Shown: positions 52,368 to 61,222 of the stretch, one piece after another
Layout: each line of letters starts with the position of its first letter
Numbering within the stretch: position 1 is the stretch's first letter
Assembly: GCA_029550525.1 (NCBI GenBank)
Contig: JAKPHF010000023.1
Span: 1 to 64,000 of the forward strand
DNA: 64,000 nucleotides
Direction of reading: 5' to 3'
From: Planctomycetota bacterium
Lineage (GTDB): Bacteria; Planctomycetota; Phycisphaerae; UBA1845; PWPN01
Program-made: the position numbers and the translations under genes
Notes under the pieces: generated by a model
Seen by the model: the letters and a program-made list of their open reading frames with translations, nothing else
Told to the model about the DNA's origin: nothing
The model's database searches: none

Positions 52368-52579
52368 CCACGCATGTTACCGCGCGGACGGCAATCCGTA
52401 CACGCGAGCAAGCCCCATCTTTCGCCGCTTGACGCCAGCGACGCCCCTCCCCGCCATGCCGGCACCTTAATCCGTCTGCGACCGGGCTCGAAGTTACAGA
52501 CACTTTACATTCCAGGCCCCTGCTGTCGGGTACATCTCTACAGGTGAAGCACCATTCCTTTTTCAGCAGGAGAAACCCG

Positions 52580-54913
52580 ATGCTCACAGATCGCACGACC
52601 GCATGGATCGCCGCCCTGAGTCTCGCCGGCCTGGGACCTGCGTGCCTTGGCCAAGTATCTGTTTCCAGCCCGGTCGCCAGCCCGTTCGCCGCCAACGTCA
52701 TCGTTCCCCAGTCGGCGTCCTGGCGGACTGCCGCGGGGATCGCCCGCTCGAGTCGCGAGGGCGCGGTGCAGATCACCCGCGTCGAGGTGTACGTGGCGAT
52801 TGTCGAGCAGGTTGCGACCACGACCATGGACGTCCATCTGGCCAATCCTCGGCCGGTGCGGGAAGAGGCCGAACTGCTCGTGCCCGTTCCCGAGGACGCT
52901 GCCGTCCGCGGTCTCGACTTCCAGGGGGCCGGCAAGGAGCCATCCGCCCAACTTCTGCGCAAGCACGAGGCCCGGACCCTCTACGAATCGCTGGTGAGCC
53001 GCACGCGTGACCCCGCACTGCTGGAGTTCATCGACTGCAATCTCGTGCGGACGAGCGTGTTTCCGGTCGAAGCCGGCGGAACCCAACGGGTCCGGCTCAT
53101 CTACGAACATCTTCTGACCGCCGACGGGCCCCGCGTGGATTACGTTCTACCCCGCAGCGACAGCCTCGATTACCGGGTGCCCTGGAAGATCGACGTCAGG
53201 ATTTCATCGACGCGTCCCATCGCCACCGTGTACTCGCCCACACACGAGTTGCAGATGATCCAAAAGCAGCCGAACACGGTCGCCGTCCGCATCAGCGACG
53301 CGGCGGCCCTGAACCCTGGGGCGTTTCGCTTGTCCTATCTGCTGCAACATGAAGAGATGACGGCATCGCTTCTAACCTATCCCGACGCTGCCATCGGCGG
53401 CGGGTACTTCCTCTTGCTCGCTGGCGTGCCGGCGCGGCCGCCGACGAAGGCAACCACCCCCGCCATCCGGCGTGAGGTCACACTGGTCATCGACCACTCC
53501 GGGAGCATGGCCGGCGAGAAGATCGCTCAGGTCCAGGAGGCGGCCCGGCAGGTGATCGGCGGGCTGCGCGACGGCGAGTCGTTCAACCTCGTCGCCTACA
53601 GCGACTCGGTCCGGCTGTTCTCGCCGGAACCGGTCCTGAAGACCGCCGACAGCGCCCGCAAGGCCATCGAGTACGTCCGCGAATTGCGCGCAGCCGGCGG
53701 CACGAACATACACGCCGCCCTCACCGAGTCGCTGCGGATCAAGCCCATGAGCGACATGCTGCCGCTCGTGCTCTTCCTCACCGATGGCCAGCCGACGGTC
53801 GGCCAGACCTCGGAGGTAGCCATTCGCGAGGTGGCCATGAAAGCCAACCCGTACCATCGGCGCATTTTCACGTTCGGCGTGGGCATGGATGTCAACACGC
53901 CGCTTCTCGAGCGGATTGCCGGTGAGACCCGGGCCGTCCCCACGTTCATCCTCCCAGACGAGAACGTCGAGGTGAAGGTGGCGACACTATTCAAGCGCCT
54001 GACCGGGCCGATTCTCGCGGAACCGACGTTGGTCGCCGCCGCGGCCGACGGCAGTTCATGCGTCTCCGACGTCATCCCTGCTCTCTTGCCCGATCTGTTC
54101 GAAGACGACCAGTTGGTCGTGGTCGGCAAGTACAAGGATGCCGATCAGATCCGGTTCGAGTTGTCGGGCAACTATCTGGGGTCCCGGCGCTCGTTCGCGT
54201 TCAGTTTTCCTCTCCGACGCAGCGCGACCGTGCAGAATGCATTCGTGCCCCGGCTCTGGGCCAGCCGACGTATTGCCGAGCTCGTGGATGCGATCCGGCA
54301 ACTCGGCGCGGACAACCGGGGCGTGGCTGCGCTTGCAACGATGACCAACGCCATGGCCGTGCCGTCCAATCCGACCGCCTCTTCCGATCCTCGCATGAAG
54401 GAACTGGTGGATGAGATCGTCCGGCTCAGTCTGCAATTCGGCATCTTGACGGAATACACCGCTTTTCTCGCCCATGAGGGCACCGATCTGAACGATTCCG
54501 CGAGCGTCGTGGCGCAACTGAACTACAACCTGAGCGAACGTGCGATGAAGATCCGGTCGGGCGCGGCCGCGGTCGTCCAAAGCCTCAACAACGCGGGTCT
54601 CGCCCAAAGCAACACGCTCAATCTGCGAAACGCGTACCTCGATGATGGGATGAACCGCGTGACGATCTCGAACGTCCAGCAGATGGGCACCGGAGCCTTC
54701 TATCAGCGCAACGGCCAGTGGTTTGACAGCCGGATCGCCGACCGGACGCAGGAGGTTGCCCCGGCGCGAAAGGTGACTTTCGGCTCGCGGGAGTATTTCG
54801 AACTGGCCGAGAAGCTCGCAACCGAAAACCGCCAGGCCTCCCTCGCACTCCGAGGCGACGTCCTGCTCATGGTGGACGGCCAACCCGTCCTGATCGAAGG
54901 AGCGAAGGACTGA
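52580..54913 (+). CDS. VIT and vWA domain protein, exported
   Basis: A 777-residue exported protein. A signal peptide (WIAALSLAGLGPACLGQ) is followed by a VIT domain (about 60-190), seen in VYVAIVEQVATTTMDVHLAN and LLVPVPEDAAVRGLDF, and by a vWA domain (about 300-470) with the metal-site motif VIDHSGSMAGEK, a later T in GGTNIH and D in FLTDGQPT. This pairing is known from inter-alpha-trypsin inhibitor heavy chains and their bacterial relatives, which bind other proteins. The C-terminal 300 residues are unassigned. The ATG at 52580 has AGGAGA 5-7 bases upstream. It stands alone. Confidence 0.85.
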   Translation: MLTDRTTAWIAALSLAGLGPACLGQVSVSSPVASPFAANVIVPQSASWRTAAGIARSSREGAVQITRVEVYVAIVEQVATTTMDVHLANPRPVREEAELLVPVPEDAAVRGLDFQGAGKEPSAQLLRKHEARTLYESLVSRTRDPALLEFIDCNLVRTSVFPVEAGGTQRVRLIYEHLLTADGPRVDYVLPRSDSLDYRVPWKIDVRISSTRPIATVYSPTHELQMIQKQPNTVAVRISDAAALNPGAFRLSYLLQHEEMTASLLTYPDAAIGGGYFLLLAGVPARPPTKATTPAIRREVTLVIDHSGSMAGEKIAQVQEAARQVIGGLRDGESFNLVAYSDSVRLFSPEPVLKTADSARKAIEYVRELRAAGGTNIHAALTESLRIKPMSDMLPLVLFLTDGQPTVGQTSEVAIREVAMKANPYHRRIFTFGVGMDVNTPLLERIAGETRAVPTFILPDENVEVKVATLFKRLTGPILAEPTLVAAAADGSSCVSDVIPALLPDLFEDDQLVVVGKYKDADQIRFELSGNYLGSRRSFAFSFPLRRSATVQNAFVPRLWASRRIAELVDAIRQLGADNRGVAALATMTNAMAVPSNPTASSDPRMKELVDEIVRLSLQFGILTEYTAFLAHEGTDLNDSASVVAQLNYNLSERAMKIRSGAAAVVQSLNNAGLAQSNTLNLRNAYLDDGMNRVTISNVQQMGTGAFYQRNGQWFDSRIADRTQEVAPARKVTFGSREYFELAEKLATENRQASLALRGDVLLMVDGQPVLIEGAKD

Positions 54914-54956
54914 CCATCTTGCCGGGGCTCGGGCATCGGGGACGGGTCTCCCGTCC

Positions 54957-54996
54957 GCTTCTGAGGCGGGCGGGGCGCCCGCCCCCCGGCCCGCCC
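54957..54996. repeat. Palindrome family B element
   Basis: cttctgaggcgggcggggcg followed by cccgccccccgg; follows the VIT/vWA gene stop by about 45 bases. Confidence 0.65.
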
Positions 54997-55025
54997 TCCC
55001 AGGCGGTCGGCACCCTGTTCCGCGC

Positions 55026-55053
55026 TTGACGCCACCCCTCGAAGATTTACAAT
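55026..55053 (+). promoter_or_regulatory. Strong sigma-70 promoter
   Basis: TTGACG (55026-55031) and TACAAT (55048-55053), spacer 16 bases. It should start an mRNA at about 55060, 95 bases before the ATG of the secreted protein at 55154. Confidence 0.65.
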
Positions 55054-55153
55054 AGTGCGTTTAACCGACGCTGCGGACGGAGGATCCGTGCCGACGGAGG
55101 GGGGACGATCCCGAACGCCAAGCCGACCGACTCCGGAACGGATGGGAGCAGGT

Positions 55154-55804
55154 ATGCGTAAATTGCTGGCAGCATTGGTGTTATGTACCGCCTCCCTCGC
55201 TTTCGGCCAGACCCCGGCCACACGGCCGGAGCCGGCCTTGGCCTCCGCGGCCTGGAACTTGCACTTCAAGTTCCATGACCCCCAGCGGCTGTCGGTGGTC
55301 GAACCGGGTCAGAGCGAGCCGACGGTGTACTGGTACATGCTGTATACCGTCGAGAACCAGAGCGATCAGGAACTGTTCTTTTATCCCGAGTTCCAGATCG
55401 TGACGGACACCATGCAGGTGGTCACGGCGGGCAAGGACGTCAGTCCCGAGGCCTACCAGGCCGCCTTCCGCCGGGCGAACGACCCGCTGCTGCTCCCCCC
55501 GGAGCGGATTGCGGGCCGTATACTCAGAGGCAAGGATCGCGCCCGGCACGGTGTGGCCATCTGGCGGGATTTCGATCCCAAGGCCCGCGGTTTTACAGTA
55601 CACGTAGCCGGCCTGTCCGGCGAAGTCATGCGGTGGAAGAACCCGGCCTTCAACCCCGACAAGGCGGAAGGTCCGAGCAACCAGCGGTACTTCCTGCTCC
55701 GCAAGACGCTCGCGATCCCCTACACGCTGCCGGGGAGTGAGGCGAGCCGGGCGACATCCATCCCCCGCCGCCAGCCCGAAGGGCAGAAGTGGGTGATGCG
55801 ATAA
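55154..55804 (+). CDS. Secreted protein of unknown function
   Basis: A 216-residue exported protein. It has a short signal peptide (LLAALVLCTASLAFG) and a soluble domain that contains WNLHFKFHDPQRLSV, YWYMLYTVENQSDQELFFYPEF, QIVTDTMQVV and ARHGVAIWRDFDPKA. I recall conserved planctomycete proteins of this layout, with no function. No metal site or catalytic motif is visible. ATG 55154 is chosen over upstream starts because it puts the signal peptide first, with GGGAGCAGG just ahead. Confidence 0.75.
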   Translation: MRKLLAALVLCTASLAFGQTPATRPEPALASAAWNLHFKFHDPQRLSVVEPGQSEPTVYWYMLYTVENQSDQELFFYPEFQIVTDTMQVVTAGKDVSPEAYQAAFRRANDPLLLPPERIAGRILRGKDRARHGVAIWRDFDPKARGFTVHVAGLSGEVMRWKNPAFNPDKAEGPSNQRYFLLRKTLAIPYTLPGSEASRATSIPRRQPEGQKWVMR

Positions 55805-55873
55805 TAGAAAGAAGACGCGGAGACACGGACGCGGCGAACAAAGAAGGGTTCGCATCCTGAAGGGATGCGTTTC

Positions 55874-55908
55874 TGGCTCATCGTTTATAGCTCATAGCTT
55901 ATAGCTCG
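55874..55908. repeat. AGCTNNN heptamer array 9
   Basis: ggctcat cgtttat agctcat agcttat agctcga, ending 15 bases before the rpmA start; it lies in the place of a promoter or leader. Confidence 0.75.
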
Positions 55909-55922
55909 ATTCGGAGAAAACA

Positions 55923-56171
55923 GTGGCTCATAAAAAAGGACAAGGTTCATCGCGTAACGGTCGCGACAGCAACCCGCAGTATCGCGGCATCAAGCTGTAC
56001 GGCGGCGAGCATGCCAAAGTCGGATCGATCCTGGTGCGGCAGTGCGGCACGCCCATCAAGCCGGGCCGCTTCGTCGGCCGAGGCCGTGACGACACATTGT
56101 TCGCACTCGTCGAAGGTACCGTCGTCTACAAGGGTGGGCGCGTCTCCATCGAGCCGACCGCTGCCAACTAG
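55923..56171 (+). CDS. rpmA: Ribosomal protein bL27
   Basis: An 82-residue bL27 of the large ribosomal subunit. [22 protein letters not shown] and the closing domain ([14 protein letters not shown]) are canonical; the N-terminal tail reaches the peptidyl transferase centre. The start codon is GTG at 55923 with GGAG upstream. In most bacteria rplU (bL21) is directly before rpmA; here it is absent from the neighbourhood and the upstream gene is unrelated, so rpmA is transcribed separately. A terminator follows. Confidence 0.97.
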   Translation: MAHKKGQGSSRNGRDSNPQYRGIKLYGGEHAKVGSILVRQCGTPIKPGRFVGRGRDDTLFALVEGTVVYKGGRVSIEPTAAN

Positions 56172-56202
56172 CCGTCCGCCCCACGTGTTGGATCGCCTCG
56201 AG

Positions 56203-56236
56203 AGCCGCCGGGTCGCGGACCCGGCGGTTCTTTTCG
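56203..56236 (+). terminator. Rho-independent terminator after rpmA
   Basis: Stem agccgccgggtc / gacccggcggtt (56203-56214 and 56218-56229, one G-U pair), loop gcg, then cttttcg. It separates rpmA from obgE. Confidence 0.75.
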
Positions 56237-56265
56237 ATGGGATGCGCGGGCATCCCACCATTCTC

Positions 56266-56287
56266 GGCGGGGCGTCCACCCCGCCGT
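56266..56287. repeat. Small GC palindrome before obgE
   Basis: cggcggggcgtccaccccgccg: an 8-bp stem related in sequence to family A, within the 70 bases before the obgE start. Confidence 0.5.
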
Positions 56288-56306
56288 TTGCGTTGCAGGT
56301 TAATCG

Positions 56307-57467
56307 GTGTTCATCGATCGTGCCGAAATCTACGTGCGTGCCGGCAAGGGTGGCCCCGGCTGCGTGAGCTTCCGCAGAGAGAGGTTCATCCCCAAGGGCG
56401 GGCCCGACGGCGGTGACGGCGGCAAAGGCGGCGACGTCGTGCTTGTGGCCGACGAGTCCGTCGCCACCCTCCTCGACTTCGCCGGTCGCCACCACTGGAT
56501 CGCCGAAAACGGCAAGCCGGGCTCCGGCCAGAACCGCACCGGCCGCAGCGGCCGGGACCTGGAGATTCGGCTGCCCCCGGGAACGCTCGTCTACGACCGC
56601 GACACGGGACGCCTGCTCAAAGACCTCAACGAGCCCGGCATGCGGGTGATCATCGCCCGCGGCGGCCGCGGCGGTCAAGGGAATGCCAAATTTGCGTCAT
56701 CCCGCCGGCAGGCCCCCCGCTTCGCCCAGCCCGGCGAGCCGGCGGAGGAACGCTGGCTCCGCCTGGAGCTCAAGCTCATCGCCGACGTCGGTCTGGTCGG
56801 CCTGCCCAACGCGGGCAAAAGCACGCTCCTATCGCGTCTGTCGGCCGCCCGCCCCAAGATCGCGGATTACCCGTTCACCACGCTCGAGCCGCAACTGGGC
56901 ATCGTCGAGGTCCCTGGCTACCGCCGCTTCGTGATGGCCGACATCCCCGGCCTCATCGAAGGCGCGCACGCCGGCCACGGCCTGGGCGACGAATTCCTCC
57001 GCCACATCGAGCGGACGCGTGTCATCGTCCATCTGGTGGATGTGCATCCGCTGCCCGGCGCTCCCAGCCCGATCCAAGCGTACCGGATGATCCGCAAAGA
57101 GCTTCAGGCCTACTCGGAAGATCTCGCCGCCAAGCCCGAACTCATCGTCGCCAACAAGATCGACTTGGCCCCGGACCTCCAAGCCGTCGATGAGCTTCGG
57201 GCGGAACTACCCGGCCATCCCATCCGAGCCATCAGCGGCGTCACCGGCGCCGGCCTGAGCGGCCTGGCCGAACAGCTCTGGGACATGATCGAACAGGCTC
57301 GGCGAGAAGAGGCTGAGGCCAAGGCGAGCCGTCCACCGGGCAGCGATCCCTTCCTCCGCTTCGAACCCGCTCCCGCCCTGTCCGAGCCATCGGAGCCGCA
57401 CGCCGGATTCCCGGACGAGTCGGACGACGATCTCGGCACGGCCCGCGACGCAGGAAACGAATCATGA
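56307..57467 (+). CDS. obgE: Obg family GTPase ObgE
   Basis: A 386-residue Obg GTPase involved in ribosome assembly and stress response. The glycine-rich Obg fold is at 1-157 (GGPDGGDGGKGGDVVL), the G domain at 158-330 with G1 GLPNAGKST, G3 DIPGLIEGA and G4 NKID, and an acidic Ser/Pro-rich C-terminal tail follows. The start is GTG at 56307 (VFIDRAEIYVRAGKGG), as in the family. It overlaps coaX by 4 bases (ATGA), so obgE-coaX-TrmE-like form one coupled unit. Confidence 0.96.
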   Translation: MFIDRAEIYVRAGKGGPGCVSFRRERFIPKGGPDGGDGGKGGDVVLVADESVATLLDFAGRHHWIAENGKPGSGQNRTGRSGRDLEIRLPPGTLVYDRDTGRLLKDLNEPGMRVIIARGGRGGQGNAKFASSRRQAPRFAQPGEPAEERWLRLELKLIADVGLVGLPNAGKSTLLSRLSAARPKIADYPFTTLEPQLGIVEVPGYRRFVMADIPGLIEGAHAGHGLGDEFLRHIERTRVIVHLVDVHPLPGAPSPIQAYRMIRKELQAYSEDLAAKPELIVANKIDLAPDLQAVDELRAELPGHPIRAISGVTGAGLSGLAEQLWDMIEQARREEAEAKASRPPGSDPFLRFEPAPALSEPSEPHAGFPDESDDDLGTARDAGNES

Positions 57468-58273
57468 TCGCCGAAAAGCACAACGGCAACGGCCAGGACT
57501 CCGCCTCTGGCGCGCATCTCGTTCTGGTGGGAATTGGCAATTCGCGCATTGCCGTGGCTTCGTGGAAGAATGATCGCCGCGGCGCAGCCCAGCATTTTGA
57601 GATCACTCGTTTGTCCGATGCCCTGGACGAGTTGCAGGCCATCTGGAACAGCTTTCCCGCGGGCGTTGAGCGAGCGATCGTGGTTAGCTCCGTCAACCCG
57701 CCTCGCCTCGCGGAGTTCCGCACCGAGTGCAAGACCCGCCATCTCGAACCGCTGCTCGTCGTCGGCGACGAGCTCGATCTGCCGCTGCCCGTCGATCTGC
57801 CCGAACCGGGCAAAGTAGGCACGGATCGCCTGTGCGCTGCCGCGGCGGCGTTCGCAAAGGTGAAATCCGCCTGCGTCGTGGCCGACTTCGGCACCGCCGT
57901 CACCATCGACCTCGTGGCCGATGACGGTGCGTTCCTCGGCGGGGCCATCTTGCCCGGCATGGCCATGTCCGCCCGGGCCTTGCATGAGTACACCGCTCAA
58001 TTGCCGCTCGTCGAGCTGAGCCCGCCCACGGAGATCGTCGGCAAAAACACGGTCAGCGCCATCCGCGGCGGAATCTCAGCCATGATGACCGGCGCTCTCC
58101 GCGAGATTACCGAGCGATATGCGACGGACATCGGCAAGTGGCCGCCACTCATCGTCACCGGCGGCGACGCCGAGACCATCGCCGCTGCGTGCGACTTCAT
58201 CGATCGTGTGGTGCCCGATCTGGCACTCGACGGCCTGGTCATCGCTTATCAAGCGACCAAATCGAAGCCATGA
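57464..58273 (+). CDS. coaX: Type III pantothenate kinase
   Basis: A 269-residue CoaX, the first step of coenzyme A synthesis. The actin-like ATPase fold is shown by IGNSRIAV near the N-terminus, GKVGTDRLCAAAAA, DFGTAVTIDLV (metal and phosphate site) and GGAILPGMAMSARALHEYTAQLP. The N-terminal Asp of the usual DIGNS/T motif is Gly here (VGIGNSRI), a deviation in the phosphate-1 loop that could affect activity. The start overlaps obgE, and the stop overlaps the next gene (ATGA at 58270-58273). Confidence 0.9.
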   Translation: MIAEKHNGNGQDSASGAHLVLVGIGNSRIAVASWKNDRRGAAQHFEITRLSDALDELQAIWNSFPAGVERAIVVSSVNPPRLAEFRTECKTRHLEPLLVVGDELDLPLPVDLPEPGKVGTDRLCAAAAAFAKVKSACVVADFGTAVTIDLVADDGAFLGGAILPGMAMSARALHEYTAQLPLVELSPPTEIVGKNTVSAIRGGISAMMTGALREITERYATDIGKWPPLIVTGGDAETIAAACDFIDRVVPDLALDGLVIAYQATKSKP

Positions 58274-59466
58274 CTTCTCCCCCACCGCAAGCGGCTTGTC
58301 TCACGCCGCCGGCCATTGGCGGCATCGCCCTCATTCAAGTCGTGGGCCGAAATGCAATTGGCGCGGTCAACCCTCACCTGCTCAAAGGCCAGCGGCCTGT
58401 TGACCTCGCCCAGTGGCGAGCCGACGAACTGAGACTTTGCCGCCTGGTGGACGGATCGGAGACCATCGACGATGCCGTGGTCTGCGTACGAACGAACGAA
58501 TCCGGCGAGCAGGTCATCGATCTGAACCTGCACGGCGGCGCTCGCATCGTGCAGCGTGCGCTCCTCATGCTCCAGCGCGAGGGCGTGCGAATCGTCGAGC
58601 CCGCCGAACTGCTGCATACCTGCTGGCCGACACCGACGCGGCTGGCCGCCAAAGCCCTGCCGTTGCTGCTCACCGCCCGCACGCGAAGGACGGCCGTCTG
58701 GCTGGCTCGTCTGCCCGACCTGCTCCGCGAGCGCGTGGCCACTATCATCGCCGCCGTCCGCAGCGGCCCGCCGGCCGACGCCGTCGCCGCCCTGGATAGC
58801 TTGCTCGCCGACGCTCGCCGGGCCCAGCTTCTGATCCACGGCGTTCGAGCCGTGCTCGTGGGCAAGCCCAACAGCGGCAAGTCGACACTCGCCAACGCTC
58901 TGGCCGAACGCGAGCACGCGGTGGTCAGCGACACCCCCGGAACGACGCGTGACTGGACCGAGCATCCCGCCGCCATTGAGGGTGTGCCCTTCACCATCGT
59001 GGACACTGCCGGCATCCGCCACACCGACGATCCCATCGAAGCCGAGGCCATCGCTCGCGCCCGCCGGCAGGTTTTGACCGCTCACGTGATAATTCGGGTG
59101 AATGATCTCACGCAACCGCCCGATAAGCAGGATGAGGATCTGTTTGGCACCGATGGCCAGGCCGCCGGCGAGCAAACGCCCCTGGTGGACGTATACAACA
59201 AGGTAGATCTGCCGGTGCATCCGAAGCAGGCGGCCCGCGGCGAGGGGAAACCCTCTGTTCGCATCAGCGCCCGGACGGGGCAAGGCATCGACCGCCTGAG
59301 GTCGCTGCTGCTCGACCAAATCGGCTTGCCGTGCCAGGCGGACTGGCCGGCGGCGCCCTTCACGGCTGAGCAGATCGAATGCTGTCGGCAGGCGAAGGCC
59401 GCCCTCACCGGCGTCTCGCCCGATCGACCACGAGCCGTCGATTGTCTCGAAAAGATGCGCGGATGA
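58270..59466 (+). CDS. Divergent TrmE/MnmE-like GTPase
   Basis: A 398-residue protein with the MnmE layout but divergent. The N-terminal tetrahydrofolate-binding-like domain begins TPPAIGGIALIQVVG; the central domain is helical; the G domain has G1 VGKPNSGKST, G2 GTTRD and G3 IVDTAGIRHTDD. The usual C-terminal CIGK(C) motif of MnmE is missing: the protein ends CLEKMRG. MnmE is normally about 450 residues and makes the 5-carboxymethylaminomethyl group at tRNA wobble uridine, using that cysteine-containing motif. This copy is thus either a specialised paralogue or inactive in tRNA modification. The start ATG overlaps the coaX stop. Confidence 0.8.
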   Translation: MTSPPPQAACLTPPAIGGIALIQVVGRNAIGAVNPHLLKGQRPVDLAQWRADELRLCRLVDGSETIDDAVVCVRTNESGEQVIDLNLHGGARIVQRALLMLQREGVRIVEPAELLHTCWPTPTRLAAKALPLLLTARTRRTAVWLARLPDLLRERVATIIAAVRSGPPADAVAALDSLLADARRAQLLIHGVRAVLVGKPNSGKSTLANALAEREHAVVSDTPGTTRDWTEHPAAIEGVPFTIVDTAGIRHTDDPIEAEAIARARRQVLTAHVIIRVNDLTQPPDKQDEDLFGTDGQAAGEQTPLVDVYNKVDLPVHPKQAARGEGKPSVRISARTGQGIDRLRSLLLDQIGLPCQADWPAAPFTAEQIECCRQAKAALTGVSPDRPRAVDCLEKMRG

Positions 59467-59501
59467 GGAGCATTGAGAAAGAAGATCGCCTGGCCTGAAG
59501 G

Positions 59502-59507
59502 TATAAT
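59502..59507 (+). promoter_or_regulatory. -10 element ahead of the kinase gene
   Basis: A perfect TATAAT 213 bases before the kinase ATG. The expected -35 position (59479-59484, aagaag) is poor; a TTGAGA at 59473-59478 is too far (23-base spacer). Confidence 0.35.
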
Positions 59508-59719
59508 CGTCAGGAGCTCGAACCGCTGCCGGCCGCGACGCCGCCTCGGTTGAACTCGCCGTCCAACGACCGTACAGTACCGCGGCGAAAAACCGGGCGC
59601 ACAACCGAGTATCGCGGCAATGGCATGCGCTCCACTCGCAGCGCACGGGAACGGGTCGCTCAGGCAACGCATCGCACATTGGTTCGTGTCCGAGCCCGAG
59701 CACACTCGGAGTAGGTTAG

Positions 59720-60958
59720 ATGGCTGATACGACATCCACAGATACAGCGCTCGGCCGGGTGGCCGTCGAGCGCAAGCTTATCACTCCGGAAGAACTCCAG
59801 GTTTGCATCCAGGAGCAGCGTGCGCTGGCCCAGGCCGGCAAGCGTATCAGCCTGACCGAGGTCATGCTCAAGTGCGGCTACCTGACCCGATCGCAGCTCC
59901 AGCGTCTGGGCGGCGACATGGAAGACTCCATCGCCCGCAAGGCCCAGCAGATCCCCGGCTACCAGATCCTCGGCAAGCTCGGCGCCGGAGCCATGGCCAC
60001 CGTCTTCAAGGCCCGCCAGCTGAGCCTCGACCGGATCGTCGCCATCAAGGTCCTGCCCCGCAAGCTGGGCGAAAACGCCGAGTTCGTCGAGCGCTTCTAT
60101 AAGGAAGGCCGCGCCGCCGCCCGGCTGAACCACAACAACATCGTGCAGGCCATCGACGTCGGTAACGCGGGGGAATACCACTACTTCGTCATGGAGTACA
60201 TCGAGGGCAAGACCGTCTACGACGATCTGGCCGCCGGGAAGATCTATTCCGAGAAGGATGCCCTCGACATCGTCATCCAGGTCGCCCGGGCCCTCGAGCA
60301 CGCCGCCGAACGCGGCTTCGTCCACCGCGACGTGAAGCCCAAGAACATCATGCTCACCAAGCAGAACGTCGCCAAGCTGGCCGACATGGGTCTGGCTCGC
60401 GAGACCTCGGACATGGAGGCGGCGGTGGCCGAGGCGGGTCGCGCATATGGCACTCCGTACTATATCAGCCCCGAGCAGATCCGCGGCGAAGTCAGCATCG
60501 ACTTCCGGGCCGACATCTACTCGCTGGGCGCCACGCTGTACCACATGGTCACCGGCAAAGTCCCCTTCGAGGGCTCCACGCCGGCCGCGGTCATGCACAA
60601 GCACCTGAAAGAGCCGCTGGTGCCGCCCGATCACATCGTGCCCACGCTGTCCAGCGGACTCGGCGAGGTCATCGAGTGCATGATGGCCAAGAACCGGGAC
60701 GACCGGTACGCCTCCATCGGCGACCTCCTGGCCGACCTCCAGCGGGTGGCCCGAGGCGAGCCTCCGCTGCAGGCCCGCAAGAAGTACGACGCCAAGCTGC
60801 TCGAAAGCCTGGCCGACGGCCGCGAGACCGATGAGCAGGTCACCGTCCCGTCCGGCGGCGAGACCACGAGCGGCGGCGTGCCCATCGTGTGGGTGTTTAT
60901 CCTGGCCGCCCTGCTCTGCCTGTCGGTCATCGTCAACATCATTTTCCTGACCAAGTGA
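59720..60958 (+). CDS. Serine/threonine protein kinase, tail-anchored
   Basis: A 412-residue Hanks-type kinase. The first 75 residues (GRVAVERKLITPEELQVCI, LTEVMLKCGYLTRSQLQRL) look like a GspE N-terminal-type helical module. The kinase core (about 78-340) has the glycine loop LGAGAMATVFKAR, the ATP lysine VAIKVL, the catalytic loop HRDVKPKN and ADMGLAR, a DFG-to-DMG change that keeps the metal-binding Asp. PYYISPEQIRG is the activation segment. The last 22 residues are a hydrophobic helix (VWVFILAALLCLSVIVNIIF), so it is held in the membrane by its C-terminus. Targets are unknown; the neighbouring downstream gene is a FliA/WhiG-type sigma factor. Confidence 0.92.
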   Translation: MADTTSTDTALGRVAVERKLITPEELQVCIQEQRALAQAGKRISLTEVMLKCGYLTRSQLQRLGGDMEDSIARKAQQIPGYQILGKLGAGAMATVFKARQLSLDRIVAIKVLPRKLGENAEFVERFYKEGRAAARLNHNNIVQAIDVGNAGEYHYFVMEYIEGKTVYDDLAAGKIYSEKDALDIVIQVARALEHAAERGFVHRDVKPKNIMLTKQNVAKLADMGLARETSDMEAAVAEAGRAYGTPYYISPEQIRGEVSIDFRADIYSLGATLYHMVTGKVPFEGSTPAAVMHKHLKEPLVPPDHIVPTLSSGLGEVIECMMAKNRDDRYASIGDLLADLQRVARGEPPLQARKKYDAKLLESLADGRETDEQVTVPSGGETTSGGVPIVWVFILAALLCLSVIVNIIFLTK

Positions 60959-61222
60959 CGCAAAACGGCCGTCGGCGCGCGTATTGGATATCGGAAAGGT
61001 TATCCACCGCCCGCCCGATCAACGGGCTGAGACGGTGCGCGTTTCTTGCGCGACCAACAGTAAGATTCGAGCGATTGCGAACATAGATTTGGCCGCGCGG
61101 GCGCAAGGTTGGCCGGCCGTTGGAGACCGTCCTTTCAAAGATATCCACAGCTGCGGATCGGGAAAAACACACCCAAACATAAACCGTCCAAAAAAATTAT
61201 TGCTTCTAAATCGCTTTTCCGC
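60959..61222. other. Intergenic region with DnaA-box-like sites and an A-tract
   Basis: Two one-mismatch DnaA boxes, ttatccacc at 61000-61008 and atatccaca at 61141-61149, and an A/T-rich run (about 61150-61222) that ends at the -35 of the sigma factor promoter. No gene is seen. Confidence 0.35.
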
